NCBI GenBank assembly: GCA_025356735.1
Contig: JANXRT010000169.1
Location: 1-6,544, forward strand
Direction of reading: 5' to 3'
DNA length: 6,544 nucleotides
Source: Acetobacteraceae bacterium
GTDB taxonomy: Bacteria > Pseudomonadota > Alphaproteobacteria > Acetobacterales > Acetobacteraceae
The translations under genes and the position numbers were made by a program. How positions within the stretch are numbered: the stretch's first letter is position 1; each line of letters begins with the position of its first letter. The notes under the pieces were generated by a model that saw only the letters and a program-made list of their open reading frames with translations, had not been told where the DNA came from and searched no databases. Below, one piece after another: positions 1 to 5,698 of this stretch.

Positions 1-1284
1 GGTTTCCGCGCCGGCATCTGGCACCTGGCCGATACCAGCACCAACGGAACCTTCCTCAATCGCGACGCCGATCCGGTCGGGGCTGGCGCCCCCCGCCCGT
101 TGTGCGATGGCGACCGCGTGCGGCTCGGCGCCTACGAGATCGAGCTTCGGATCGCCGAGGCACCTTCCGTGCCGCAGCGCGGCGGTGGCCGGTCCGAGCT
201 GATGGACGATCCATTTGCGTCGGTGTCACCGAAGATGTCAGGCAGCCTCGCCAAACCGTCGCCGGCCAGCTTCGCCAATCCGTTCGCCGAACCGTCGGAT
301 GCGCAACCGTTCGACGCCTCCTCGTTCGGCGGTGCCGAGTCAAGCTGGGACGCGCCGGCCCCGCCAGCCGGGTCGTACGGCAGCGCGTCCATCGGCTTTG
401 ACCCTTTCGCGCCGGAACCTTCCGAATTTGGCGGCAACCTGGCCCGCGCGCCGACGCAGTCGGACCACAGCCCCGACTTCGAAAACGCGGTCCAGCTGCA
501 ACGCCCGGCGCCCTCCCTGCTGCCCGACGACTGGGATATCGAGCAATCCGCCCGGCCGCCAGCCGCGCCGAGGCCGATACAGCCGCCACAGGAGCTGCCG
601 CCCGTTCCGGTTCGAACCGTGCCACCGCCGGCGGTGGCCGAGCTGCCGGTGGTTCAGCCGCCGCCCGCCGCAGCGCCTGCCCCCAGCGTGGCAGGACCGG
701 ATCTGCTGGCCGCCTTCTTGCGCGGCGCGGGGCTGGCAGATGCAAAGGTAAAAGAGCCGGAAGCGATGATGGAGGCGCTCGGCGCCGCATTCCGCGCCGT
801 GATCGCCGGCACCCGCGACGTGCTGATGGCGCGCGCCGACATCAAGGGCGAGTTCCGCATCGAGCAGACCATGGTGCGCGCCCGCGGCAACAACCCGCTG
901 AAGTTCTCGACCAGCGACGACGATGCGCTGACCGCCCTGCTCGGCACCGGCCGGCCCGTGGACATGACCCCGGCGGCGGCGATAACCGACGCGCTGCGCG
1001 ACATCAAGCTGCACGAGCTCGCCTCGCTGGCGGCGATGCAGTCGGCCGTGCGCGCCCTGCTGGCCAGCTTTGATCCGGTGAAGTTGCGCACCGGGGCGGA
1101 TCAGGCCAGCGGCCTCAGCCTGCTGCCGGCACAGAAGAAGGCACGCGCCTTCGACGCGTTCGAGGCGCTGCACAACCGCACCCAGCTGGCCTTGTCCGAT
1201 GATTTCGACAGCGTGTTCGGCCGTGCCTTCGCCCGCGCCTACGAGCAGGCGCTGGCCGAATTCAAGCAGAAAGCCCCGCCATGA
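1..1284 (+). CDS. tagH: T6SS-associated FHA domain protein TagH (5'-truncated)
   Basis: The reading frame is open from base 1, so the true start lies outside the window; 427 residues are visible. Residues 9-20 read LADTSTNGTFLN, the D-x-S-x-N-G-T-x-x-N signature of a forkhead-associated (FHA) phosphothreonine-binding domain, whose last strands end near residue 53. A long Pro/Ala-rich linker (about 55-230) carries repeated D/N/Q-P-F motifs near 70, 93, 102 and 134 and an LLPDDWD motif near 173. From about 234 (DLLAAFLRGAGL) to the end is the conserved C-terminal domain of T6SS FHA proteins, including the RADIKGEFRIEQT stretch and the terminal F-x-R-A-Y-E motif (AYE at 413-415). Such proteins act in the cytoplasm in assembly or threonine-phosphorylation control of the T6SS; a kinase partner is not visible here. 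The stop overlaps the start of tssJ (ATGA), indicating translational coupling. Domain architecture and neighbour agree, so the assignment is strong. Confidence 0.93.
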   Translation, partial: GFRAGIWHLADTSTNGTFLNRDADPVGAGAPRPLCDGDRVRLGAYEIELRIAEAPSVPQRGGGRSELMDDPFASVSPKMSGSLAKPSPASFANPFAEPSDAQPFDASSFGGAESSWDAPAPPAGSYGSASIGFDPFAPEPSEFGGNLARAPTQSDHSPDFENAVQLQRPAPSLLPDDWDIEQSARPPAAPRPIQPPQELPPVPVRTVPPPAVAELPVVQPPPAAAPAPSVAGPDLLAAFLRGAGLADAKVKEPEAMMEALGAAFRAVIAGTRDVLMARADIKGEFRIEQTMVRARGNNPLKFSTSDDDALTALLGTGRPVDMTPAAAITDALRDIKLHELASLAAMQSAVRALLASFDPVKLRTGADQASGLSLLPAQKKARAFDAFEALHNRTQLALSDDFDSVFGRAFARAYEQALAEFKQKAPP

Positions 1285-1730
1285 TGCTCCGCCGCGCCGT
1301 CCTCGCCCAGTCCGCGCTCGCGCTGCTCGTCAGCTGTGCCGGCCCGCCGCCGCCCGCCGTGCTGGCGCTGACCATCGTGGGCTCGGCCGGCCAGAATCCG
1401 TCCGCCGCGGGCAAGCCGGCAACCGTCGCGGTGCGCATCTTCCAGCTTACGGCGACGGCCAAGTTCGAGCGCGCCGACGTGTTCGCGCTGACCGAGCGCG
1501 AGGCGGCGACCCTGGGCCAGGACAGCGCCGGCTCGGAGGAGTTCGTGATCGCGCCGGGCGAAACCCGCAAGCTCAGCCGTGATCTTAAGCCGGGCACGCA
1601 GTTCCTGGGGGTTGTGGTGCTCTATCGCGCGATCGAGACAGCGACCTGGCGCGCGTTTGCGCCTGTCGCCGCCAGTGGGCCGAGTACCCTTACGCTGCAA
1701 GTCGCGCGAAGCGCAGTCAGGCTAAGCTAA
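1281..1730 (+). CDS. tssJ: T6SS outer-membrane lipoprotein TssJ
   Basis: This is a 149-residue lipoprotein of the TssJ/SciN/VasD family. The N-terminus is a lipoprotein signal: positive n-region (R4, R5), hydrophobic core and lipobox LVSC with the lipidated cysteine at 19. Ala at +2 fits outer-membrane sorting. The mature part is a small beta-sandwich domain with the family's hallmark strand pattern V-R-I-F-Q-L (51-56), then F-E-R-A-D-V-F-A-L (62-70) and a late hydrophobic strand FLGVVVLYRAI (108-118). TssJ sits in the outer membrane and contacts TssM to complete the TssJLM membrane complex that docks the contractile T6SS tail. The start at 1281 is chosen because it gives the ATGA overlap with tagH; the next codon is also ATG, so a one-residue shorter form is possible. 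The upstream ribosome site (AGAAAG) is weak, consistent with coupling. It is the last + strand gene, followed by a strong hairpin. Confidence 0.92.
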   Translation: MMLRRAVLAQSALALLVSCAGPPPPAVLALTIVGSAGQNPSAAGKPATVAVRIFQLTATAKFERADVFALTEREAATLGQDSAGSEEFVIAPGETRKLSRDLKPGTQFLGVVVLYRAIETATWRAFAPVAASGPSTLTLQVARSAVRLS

Positions 1731-1776
1731 GGTTCCGCAGGCATCCAACTGGCCGAAGGCGGCCAGCTGGAACCTT
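1729..1776 (+). terminator. Compound hairpin terminator after tssJ
   Basis: An 8-bp outer stem, AAGGTTCC (1729-1736) with GGAACCTT (1769-1776), encloses a 7-bp GC-rich stem, CTGGCCG (1749-1755) with CGGCCAG (1760-1766), on an AAGG loop. TCCA/TGGA (1744-1747/1768-1771) can extend the inner stem and competes with the outer one. The outer stem begins on the last two bases of the tssJ TAA. The run after it (TTGCTTGC) is only moderately T-rich, so termination efficiency is inferred from the stem and position. Confidence 0.6.
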
Positions 1777-1797
1777 TGCTTGCTACGCCCAATCCCG

Positions 1798-1819
1798 CAA
1801 AAGGGCCGTCGCCCTTTTG
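1798..1819. terminator. Symmetric A-stem-T hairpin between convergent genes
   Basis: CAAAAGGGC (1798-1806) pairs perfectly with GCCCTTTTG (1811-1819) around a CGTC loop. The A-run on one side and T-run on the other would give a similar stem on either strand. It lies downstream of both convergent genes (tssJ from the left, the ABC transporter from the right), the position of a bidirectional intrinsic terminator. The T-run is part of the stem and there is no further T-tract, so this is a moderate call. The hairpin is the core of repeat copy A. Confidence 0.5.
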
Positions 1820-1830
1820 AAACCCTATAC

Positions 1831-3651
1831 TTAAGGAATGGGTTCTAAGGGCTCCGCCCTTAGCGGGTCCATGGCAGAGCCCTGGCCTTTCTGAACTTCA
1901 ATCCGCCGCTCATGAAAATCCGCCACGCTCCGGCGATGAGCGATCGAGACAAGGGTCGTCTCCGGCAACAGCCGCTGGATGGCGCGATACAGTTCCGCCT
2001 CCGCCTCCGGGTCCAGGCTCGCGGTTGCCTCGTCGAGAAACAGCCAGTCGGGCTTCGCCAGCAAAGCGCGCGCGAGGGCCAGGCGCTGCTGCTCGCCGCC
2101 GGACAGGCGCTGTGACCAGTTCTCCTCGGCATCGAGCTGCGGCACCAGGGCCGCGAGCCCGGCGGCTTCCAGCGCGGAAATCACCGCCTCTGTCGGGTAA
2201 CCCTGGGCCTGCAGCGGATAGGCCGCGACCTCACGCAGGGTGCCAAGCGGGATGTAGGGTCGCTGCGGCAGGAACAACGCGGTGCCGGCGGGTCGGGTGA
2301 TGCGGCCGGAGCCGAACGGCCAGATGCCGGCCAGGGCGCGGAACAGCGTCGATTTGCCGGAACCCGACCGGCCCGTGATCACCACCGACTGCCCGGGCGG
2401 CAGCACGAGGTCGCCATGGCGCATCAGCGTGTCGCCGTTGGGCAGTGCCAGCGTGACATCGTGCAATGCCACCGCGCCGGTGGGCGTCGTCTCGGTCGAG
2501 ACGGAAACACCCTGGCCCGAGGCCGCCCGCGCCTCCGCGATCGCACGGTCGAACGTGACCAGCCGTTCCACCGTGGCGCGCCAGGACGCCAGCGTAGTGT
2601 AGAAGCTGATGAACCACGACATCGCGTCCTGCACGCTGGAGAACGCGCCGGCGGTCTGGGTCAGGCCGCCAAGCTGCATCTGCCCGGCGAAATAGCGCGG
2701 CGCCGCGACGACGATCGGGAACACCGACGCCACCTGCTCGTAACCGGCGATCAGCGCGTTTAGGTACTTGGTCCGGATCATGATGGCCCGCCAGTTGCGG
2801 ATCACCGCGTGGAACCGGGTCAGCAGCGTGCCCTGCTCGGCCGCTTCGCCGCCGTACAGCGCGACCCCCTCCATGTTCTCGCGCAGCCGCACCAGCGAGT
2901 ATCGGAAGTTCGCCTCGACCCGCTGCTGGCGGAAGTTCAGGCCGACCAGCGGCGAGCCGACCAGGTGCGTGAGCGTGGTGCCGGCGATCGCATAGGCCAG
3001 CGCCACCCAGACCATGTAGCCGGGGACCGACACGCCGAACACCGAGATCGAGCCGGACAGGCTCCAGAGAATGCTGACGAAGCTGAACAGCGACACGACG
3101 TTGGACAGCAGGCCGAGCCCGAGCGTCATCGTGTCGGCGGTGAACTCCCGCAGGTCCTCGGCGATGCGCTGGTCCGGGTTGTCGGTGCCGGCATTCTGCG
3201 CCGCGCTCAACGAAATCCGGTAGTAGGCGCGGTCGGAAAGCCAGTCGCCGAGGAACCGTCGGGTCAGCCAGGTGCGCCAGCGGATCTGCAGGAACTGGTT
3301 GAGATAGGTGCGATGGATGGCGATCAGAATATAGACTACGGCGATGCCGACGAAGCCGGGCATCAGGCCGCTCTCGCCGCGTTGGTAGGTGAACAGCAGG
3401 GCGAGGAACGCGTCGTAATCCTTGTTCTGCAGCGAGTTGAAGAATTCCCGGTTCCAGAAGCTCAGCAACACGGTCATGCCGACCAGCGACAGGTTCATGA
3501 CGATGATGACCAGCAGCAGGCCGCGCGCCGACCATTTCTGCTCGGACTGGAAATACGGCACCGCCAGGCGCCAGGCATCGCGCAGGAACGAGCCGAGTTC
3601 CCGCTTCACGGGCTCGCCGGCGTTGGGGTTCGGCGTGGAGGTGACGGACAT
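1831..3651 (-). CDS. YddA/SbmA/ABCD-like ABC transporter, fused permease-ATPase
   Basis: A 606-residue half-transporter with an N-terminal membrane domain and a C-terminal ATPase, expected to act as a homodimer in the inner membrane. Hydrophobic segments lie near 44-65, 98-113, 175-200, 208-230 and 300-325. The family motif N-P-D-Q-R-I-x-E-D (158-166) places it with bacterial YddA-type proteins, the SbmA/BacA group and peroxisomal ABCD transporters (ABC_membrane_2 type), not ordinary exporters. The ATPase has Walker A GRSGSGKST (427-435), Q-loop Q463, signature LSGGE (516-520), Walker B WLFLD with catalytic E541, and H-loop H572; all key residues are intact. Relatives move peptides, cobalamin or fatty-acyl compounds, so the substrate is open. 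The ATG at 3651 lies 6 bases after the lipoprotein stop, with AAAGG about 10 bases upstream. Residues from about 589 to the end are encoded by repeat copy A and are probably an acquired tail. Confidence 0.9.
   Translation of the reverse strand: MSVTSTPNPNAGEPVKRELGSFLRDAWRLAVPYFQSEQKWSARGLLLVIIVMNLSLVGMTVLLSFWNREFFNSLQNKDYDAFLALLFTYQRGESGLMPGFVGIAVVYILIAIHRTYLNQFLQIRWRTWLTRRFLGDWLSDRAYYRISLSAAQNAGTDNPDQRIAEDLREFTADTMTLGLGLLSNVVSLFSFVSILWSLSGSISVFGVSVPGYMVWVALAYAIAGTTLTHLVGSPLVGLNFRQQRVEANFRYSLVRLRENMEGVALYGGEAAEQGTLLTRFHAVIRNWRAIMIRTKYLNALIAGYEQVASVFPIVVAAPRYFAGQMQLGGLTQTAGAFSSVQDAMSWFISFYTTLASWRATVERLVTFDRAIAEARAASGQGVSVSTETTPTGAVALHDVTLALPNGDTLMRHGDLVLPPGQSVVITGRSGSGKSTLFRALAGIWPFGSGRITRPAGTALFLPQRPYIPLGTLREVAAYPLQAQGYPTEAVISALEAAGLAALVPQLDAEENWSQRLSGGEQQRLALARALLAKPDWLFLDEATASLDPEAEAELYRAIQRLLPETTLVSIAHRRSVADFHERRIEVQKGQGSAMDPLRAEPLEPIP
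1845..1863. other. Perfect hairpin inside the last codons of the ABC transporter
   Basis: CTAAGGGC (1845-1852) and GCCCTTAG (1856-1863) form an 8-bp stem with a three-base TCC loop. It lies within the coding region and within repeat copy A, next to the hairpin at 1798-1819, giving two stem-loops in tandem at the 3' end of the minus-strand transcript. That is a plausible end-protecting or terminating structure; the role is inferred. Confidence 0.5.
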
Positions 3652-3657
3652 GCCGGT

Positions 3658-4134
3658 TCAGCCTTTCTCAGAAGCCAGCCGGTCCAGCCGGTCGAGCCAC
3701 AGCCGGAGCCGGGCCTGGTTGACGCCGAAATCGGACTGGCCATAGACGCTGCGTGAATACAGCACCAACTCGGAACCGCCGCCCGGAAGCTCGCGCGCCT
3801 GGACGGCGATTAGGTCCGGGAAGTTGAACACCAGGCTGCGGGCGACAAAATGTACTTGCCCATCCTCGGGATACTCGGCGGCCAGGAACACGCGCGGTTG
3901 GGCCAACGCCATCCTTTGCACCGCAGCCAGCAGGTCCGGCGCCGATAGCCGGTATGCCGGCGTCACGATATCCGGCACCGGACTGAACCCTTGTGGCGCC
4001 GCCAACGCGGTGTTCGGGGTCGCCAGCCGCTCGATGCCGATGAAATCCATCGGTGGCGGCACCGGCAAACCCGCCGCTCCCGAATATCCGCAGGCCGGCA
4101 GCAACAGGCACAGCAACCAGGCGGCCGGGTTCAG
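3658..4134 (-). CDS. DUF1499 family lipoprotein
   Basis: From the CTG at 4134 this is a 158-residue predicted lipoprotein. The N-terminus reads M-N-P-A-A-W followed by LLCLLLPAC, with lipobox LPAC and the lipidated cysteine at 15. The n-region has no Lys or Arg, which is unusual. The rest matches the DUF1499 pattern: a TPNTALA segment near 39-45 and the C-terminal YSRSVYGQSDFGVN motif at 126-139, followed by an amphipathic helix. The molecular function of DUF1499 is unknown; members are often envelope lipoproteins. The CTG start is preferred because GGAG sits five bases upstream and because the only standard alternative, TTG at 4116, leaves an eight-residue signal peptide and no ribosome site. 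The CTG overlaps the DUF3253 stop as CTGA. It lies directly before the ABC transporter gene, so a role beside that transporter is possible but unproven. Confidence 0.8.
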   Translation of the reverse strand: MNPAAWLLCLLLPACGYSGAAGLPVPPPMDFIGIERLATPNTALAAPQGFSPVPDIVTPAYRLSAPDLLAAVQRMALAQPRVFLAAEYPEDGQVHFVARSLVFNFPDLIAVQARELPGGGSELVLYSRSVYGQSDFGVNQARLRLWLDRLDRLASEKG

Positions 4135-4391
4135 GATGGCTCCGACTCCACGATCCGCAGCCGGATGACGCCCTTCACGCCGGCAGGCTCGACCCGTTTG
4201 CCGTGGCGCAGGATGTCGATGCGGCCCGCCTCGGCCAGGCGTATGGCCGCGCGGCGGACGGCGGAACTCAGTTTCTGCCAGTCCGGATCGAGGGCGCGCG
4301 AAACCTCCGACGGGCAGATTGTCTTTTCAGGTCCGCGCGCCGCAACCTGGCGCAAGATCTCGGCTTCGATCCGGCCTATTTCGGGGGTCAG
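4131..4391 (-). CDS. Small DUF3253 family protein
   Basis: An 86-residue protein if read from the CTG at 4391. The sequence I-E-A-E-I-L-R-Q-V-A-A-R-G (8-20), then K-T-I-C-P-S-E-V-S-R-A-L (23-34), a DW (37-38), A-V-R-R-A-A-I-R-L-A-E-A-G-R-I (about 45-59) and a C-terminal P-x-x-x-K-G-V-I-R-L-R-I strand are typical of DUF3253, a small winged-helix-like family of unknown function. The basic helices suggest a possible nucleic-acid contact, but this is inference. No ATG, GTG or TTG lies near the expected start. The only standard upstream codon is a GTG at 4514, which would add 41 Arg-rich residues read out of frame through the conserved end of the M20 gene; an internal TTG would cut the first helix. 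CTG at 4391 forms CTGA with the M20 stop and has AAGGG nine bases upstream. The protein call is good; the start is less certain. Confidence 0.75.
   Translation of the reverse strand: MTPEIGRIEAEILRQVAARGPEKTICPSEVSRALDPDWQKLSSAVRRAAIRLAEAGRIDILRHGKRVEPAGVKGVIRLRIVESEPS
4140..4143 (-). promoter_or_regulatory. Ribosome binding site GGAG deciding the CTG start
   Basis: On the minus strand GGAG (4143 down to 4140) is followed by a five-base spacer CCATC and then CTG (4134-4132). This is near-ideal Shine-Dalgarno spacing. It lies inside the last codons of the DUF3253 gene, and no comparable site precedes the TTG at 4116. Confidence 0.6.
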
Positions 4392-5533
4392 CGCAGCGCG
4401 CCCTTGGCGATGCCAGCCAGATAGGCTGCGGCGGCGGGCAAGATCGCATCGTTGAAATCGTAGTTCGGGTTGTGCAGGTCGCGGCCGCCATCGGCTGGGC
4501 CGTTGCCGATCCACACGAACGCGCCCGGACGCTGCCTGAGGAACCAGCAGAAATCCTCGCCGGTCATCGCCGGCGGCAGGTCGCGCCGCACCTTCAGGCC
4601 GATCGCGCCGGCAACCACCGCCGCCAGATCGGCCTCGGCGGCGGTGTTCTGCGTCACCTCGATGCCGCGCGCCACATCGACATCGATCTCGACCCCGAAG
4701 CTGGTCGCGGTGCCGGCGGCGATGCGCCGGATCGCCGCCTCCATCGCGTGGCGCGTCGGAGTCTGAAGTGTCCGCATCGTGCCGGTCAGCACGGCGACAT
4801 CGGCAATCTGGTTGGCGACGCTGCCGGCCTGCATCGTGGTCAACGACAGCACAGCGCTCTCCAGAGGATCAAGGTCGCGGGAAACGATCGTCTGCAAGGC
4901 CAGCAGGAGATGCGCCGAGGCGATCATCGGATCGCGCGTCAGATGGGGTAGGGCGGCATGGCCGGCATGGCCGCGAACGGTAAACTTCAGCCGTGCCCCC
5001 GCCGCCATCACCGGGCCATCATGGACGGCGACGGTGCCCGCCTCCAGCCCCGGCCAGTTGTGGTAGGCGAAGACCCGTTCCATCGGAAACCGCTCCAGCA
5101 GCCCGTCGGCCAGCATCGCCAGCGCGCCGCCCGAACCTTCCTCGGCCGGTTGGAACACCAGTTGCACGGTTCCGGTCCAGCTATCGTCCGCCGCCAGCAG
5201 CGCCGCGGCACCGAGCAGGGAGGTCGTGTGCCCATCATGGCCGCAGGCATGCATTACCCCGGCGCGCGTGCTGGCGTAATCCAGGCCGGTGGTTTCCTCG
5301 ATCGGCAACGCATCCATGTCGGCCCGCAAGCCGACGCTGCGATTGGATTTACCCCGTGAAAGCGTGGCAACCACGCCATGCCCGCCAATGCCGGATTCAA
5401 ACGGAATGTTCATCTCAGCTAGTTTCGCGGAGACGAACGCGCTGGTGTCGGTTTCGAAACGCGACAGTTCGGGATTGGCATGTAAATACCGTCGCCAGGA
5501 GGTCAGTTTCTCGGCTAGGTCCTGGGGCATCAT
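4388..5533 (-). CDS. M20D family metallo-amidohydrolase (hippurate hydrolase/N-acyl amino acid hydrolase type)
   Basis: A 381-residue cytoplasmic zinc or manganese hydrolase that cleaves amide bonds of N-acyl or aryl-acyl amino acids; the exact substrate is not readable. Motifs in order, numbered from the ATG at 5533: WRRYLHANPELS near 13-24, GLRADMDALP (68-77), HACGHDGH (95-102) with metal ligands C97 and H99, QPAEEGSGG with general base/ligand E131-E132, YHNWP with H158, the lid/dimerisation domain from about 180 to 290 including GHAGHAALPH, TGEDFCWFL (324-332), and LHNPNYDFND with final ligand H354. The Cys in HACGHD is the mark of the M20D group. Length and all ligands are normal. ATG at 5533 or the adjoining 5530 is preferred; an upstream TTG at 5575 lies in repeat copy B and would add residues derived from it. 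It is the first gene of the four-gene unit, and no clear promoter is visible upstream. Confidence 0.9.
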   Translation of the reverse strand: MMPQDLAEKLTSWRRYLHANPELSRFETDTSAFVSAKLAEMNIPFESGIGGHGVVATLSRGKSNRSVGLRADMDALPIEETTGLDYASTRAGVMHACGHDGHTTSLLGAAALLAADDSWTGTVQLVFQPAEEGSGGALAMLADGLLERFPMERVFAYHNWPGLEAGTVAVHDGPVMAAGARLKFTVRGHAGHAALPHLTRDPMIASAHLLLALQTIVSRDLDPLESAVLSLTTMQAGSVANQIADVAVLTGTMRTLQTPTRHAMEAAIRRIAAGTATSFGVEIDVDVARGIEVTQNTAAEADLAAVVAGAIGLKVRRDLPPAMTGEDFCWFLRQRPGAFVWIGNGPADGGRDLHNPNYDFNDAILPAAAAYLAGIAKGALR

Positions 5534-5553
5534 CTTCAATACATCGCGCTTCG

Positions 5554-5698
5554 AAACGCCGTAGGCAAGAAGCAAACACGGGGCTCTGCCCCAAACCCCG
5601 CCCCGGAAGCGCCATACCTAAGTGTAGGGGTTCAAAGGGGCGACGGCCCCTTTGCGGGGTCTGGGGCAGAGCCCCATGCTTTCTTGCCTGCGGCGCTT
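5554..5698 (-). repeat. Dispersed structured repeat, copy B, with inverted ends (MITE/REP-like)
   Basis: A 145-bp element with nested inverted repeats. The outer arms AAACGCCGTAGGCAAGAA (5554-5571) and TTCTTGCCTGCGGCGCTT (5681-5698) pair with two mismatches. The inner arms GGGGCTCTGCCCC (5580-5592) and GGGGCAGAGCCCC (5663-5675) are exact inverted copies, with similarity continuing into the adjoining ACCCCGC. Between them is the 9-bp hairpin 5633-5654. It fills nearly all of the gap between the oxidoreductase and M20 genes and reaches into the oxidoreductase stop codon. Orientation is opposite to copy A. It encodes no protein. It could be a non-autonomous mobile repeat, a REP/BIME-type palindromic unit, or a structured RNA spacer. 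I recall similar motifs in Acetobacteraceae intergenic DNA but could not search. Confidence 0.75.
5633..5654. other. Core hairpin of repeat copy B
   Basis: CAAAGGGGC (5633-5641) pairs perfectly with GCCCCTTTG (5646-5654) over a four-base GACG loop. Copy A has the same stem with one A-T pair where this one has G-C. It follows the oxidoreductase gene on the minus strand and could end or attenuate that transcript, but no T-run follows it (the minus strand continues AACCCC), so I do not call it a terminator. Confidence 0.6.

Larger units (their letters stand above)
1794..1885 (+). repeat. Dispersed structured repeat, copy A (diverged, one end missing)
   Basis: Bases 1794-1842 match the reverse complement of 5612-5658 with about five substitutions and one single-base gap. 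The far end, GGCAGAGCCCTGG (1873-1885), corresponds to the inverted end GGGGCAGAGCCCC of copy B. The opposite inverted end, expected just left of 1794, is not recognisable. The copy contains the shared 9-bp hairpin at 1798-1819 and a second one, CTAAGGGC (1845-1852) with GCCCTTAG (1856-1863), which copy B lacks. It fills the right half of the gap after tssJ and runs about 55 bp into the 3' end of the convergent ABC transporter gene. The match is seen directly; membership of a larger genome-wide family is inferred. Confidence 0.75.

Noticed and set aside
1815..1835. TTGAAA and TATACT resembling -35 and -10 promoter boxes
   Set aside because: They are only three bases apart and lie inside the repeat between convergent gene ends, so the spacing and context do not fit a promoter.
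2231..3535. Second minus-strand open frame (434 codons) within the ABC transporter gene
   Set aside because: It is out of frame with the conserved ABC motifs and gives an Arg/His/Pro-rich translation typical of a shifted GC-rich frame.
2809..3756. Long + strand open frame (315 codons) opposite the ABC transporter
   Set aside because: Composition is Arg/Gln/Glu-rich with no family resemblance, and it lies antisense to a clearly real transporter. It is an expected by-product of GC-rich codon use.
4392..4514. N-terminal extension of DUF3253 from a GTG at 4514
   Set aside because: It would read out of frame through the conserved M20 C-terminus, is Arg/Pro-rich, and matches nothing expected before the DUF3253 domain.
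1794..5698. Composite transposon carrying the four-gene unit
   Set aside because: There is no transposase, one end of copy A is missing, and no target duplication was found, so inverted flanking repeats alone do not support mobility.
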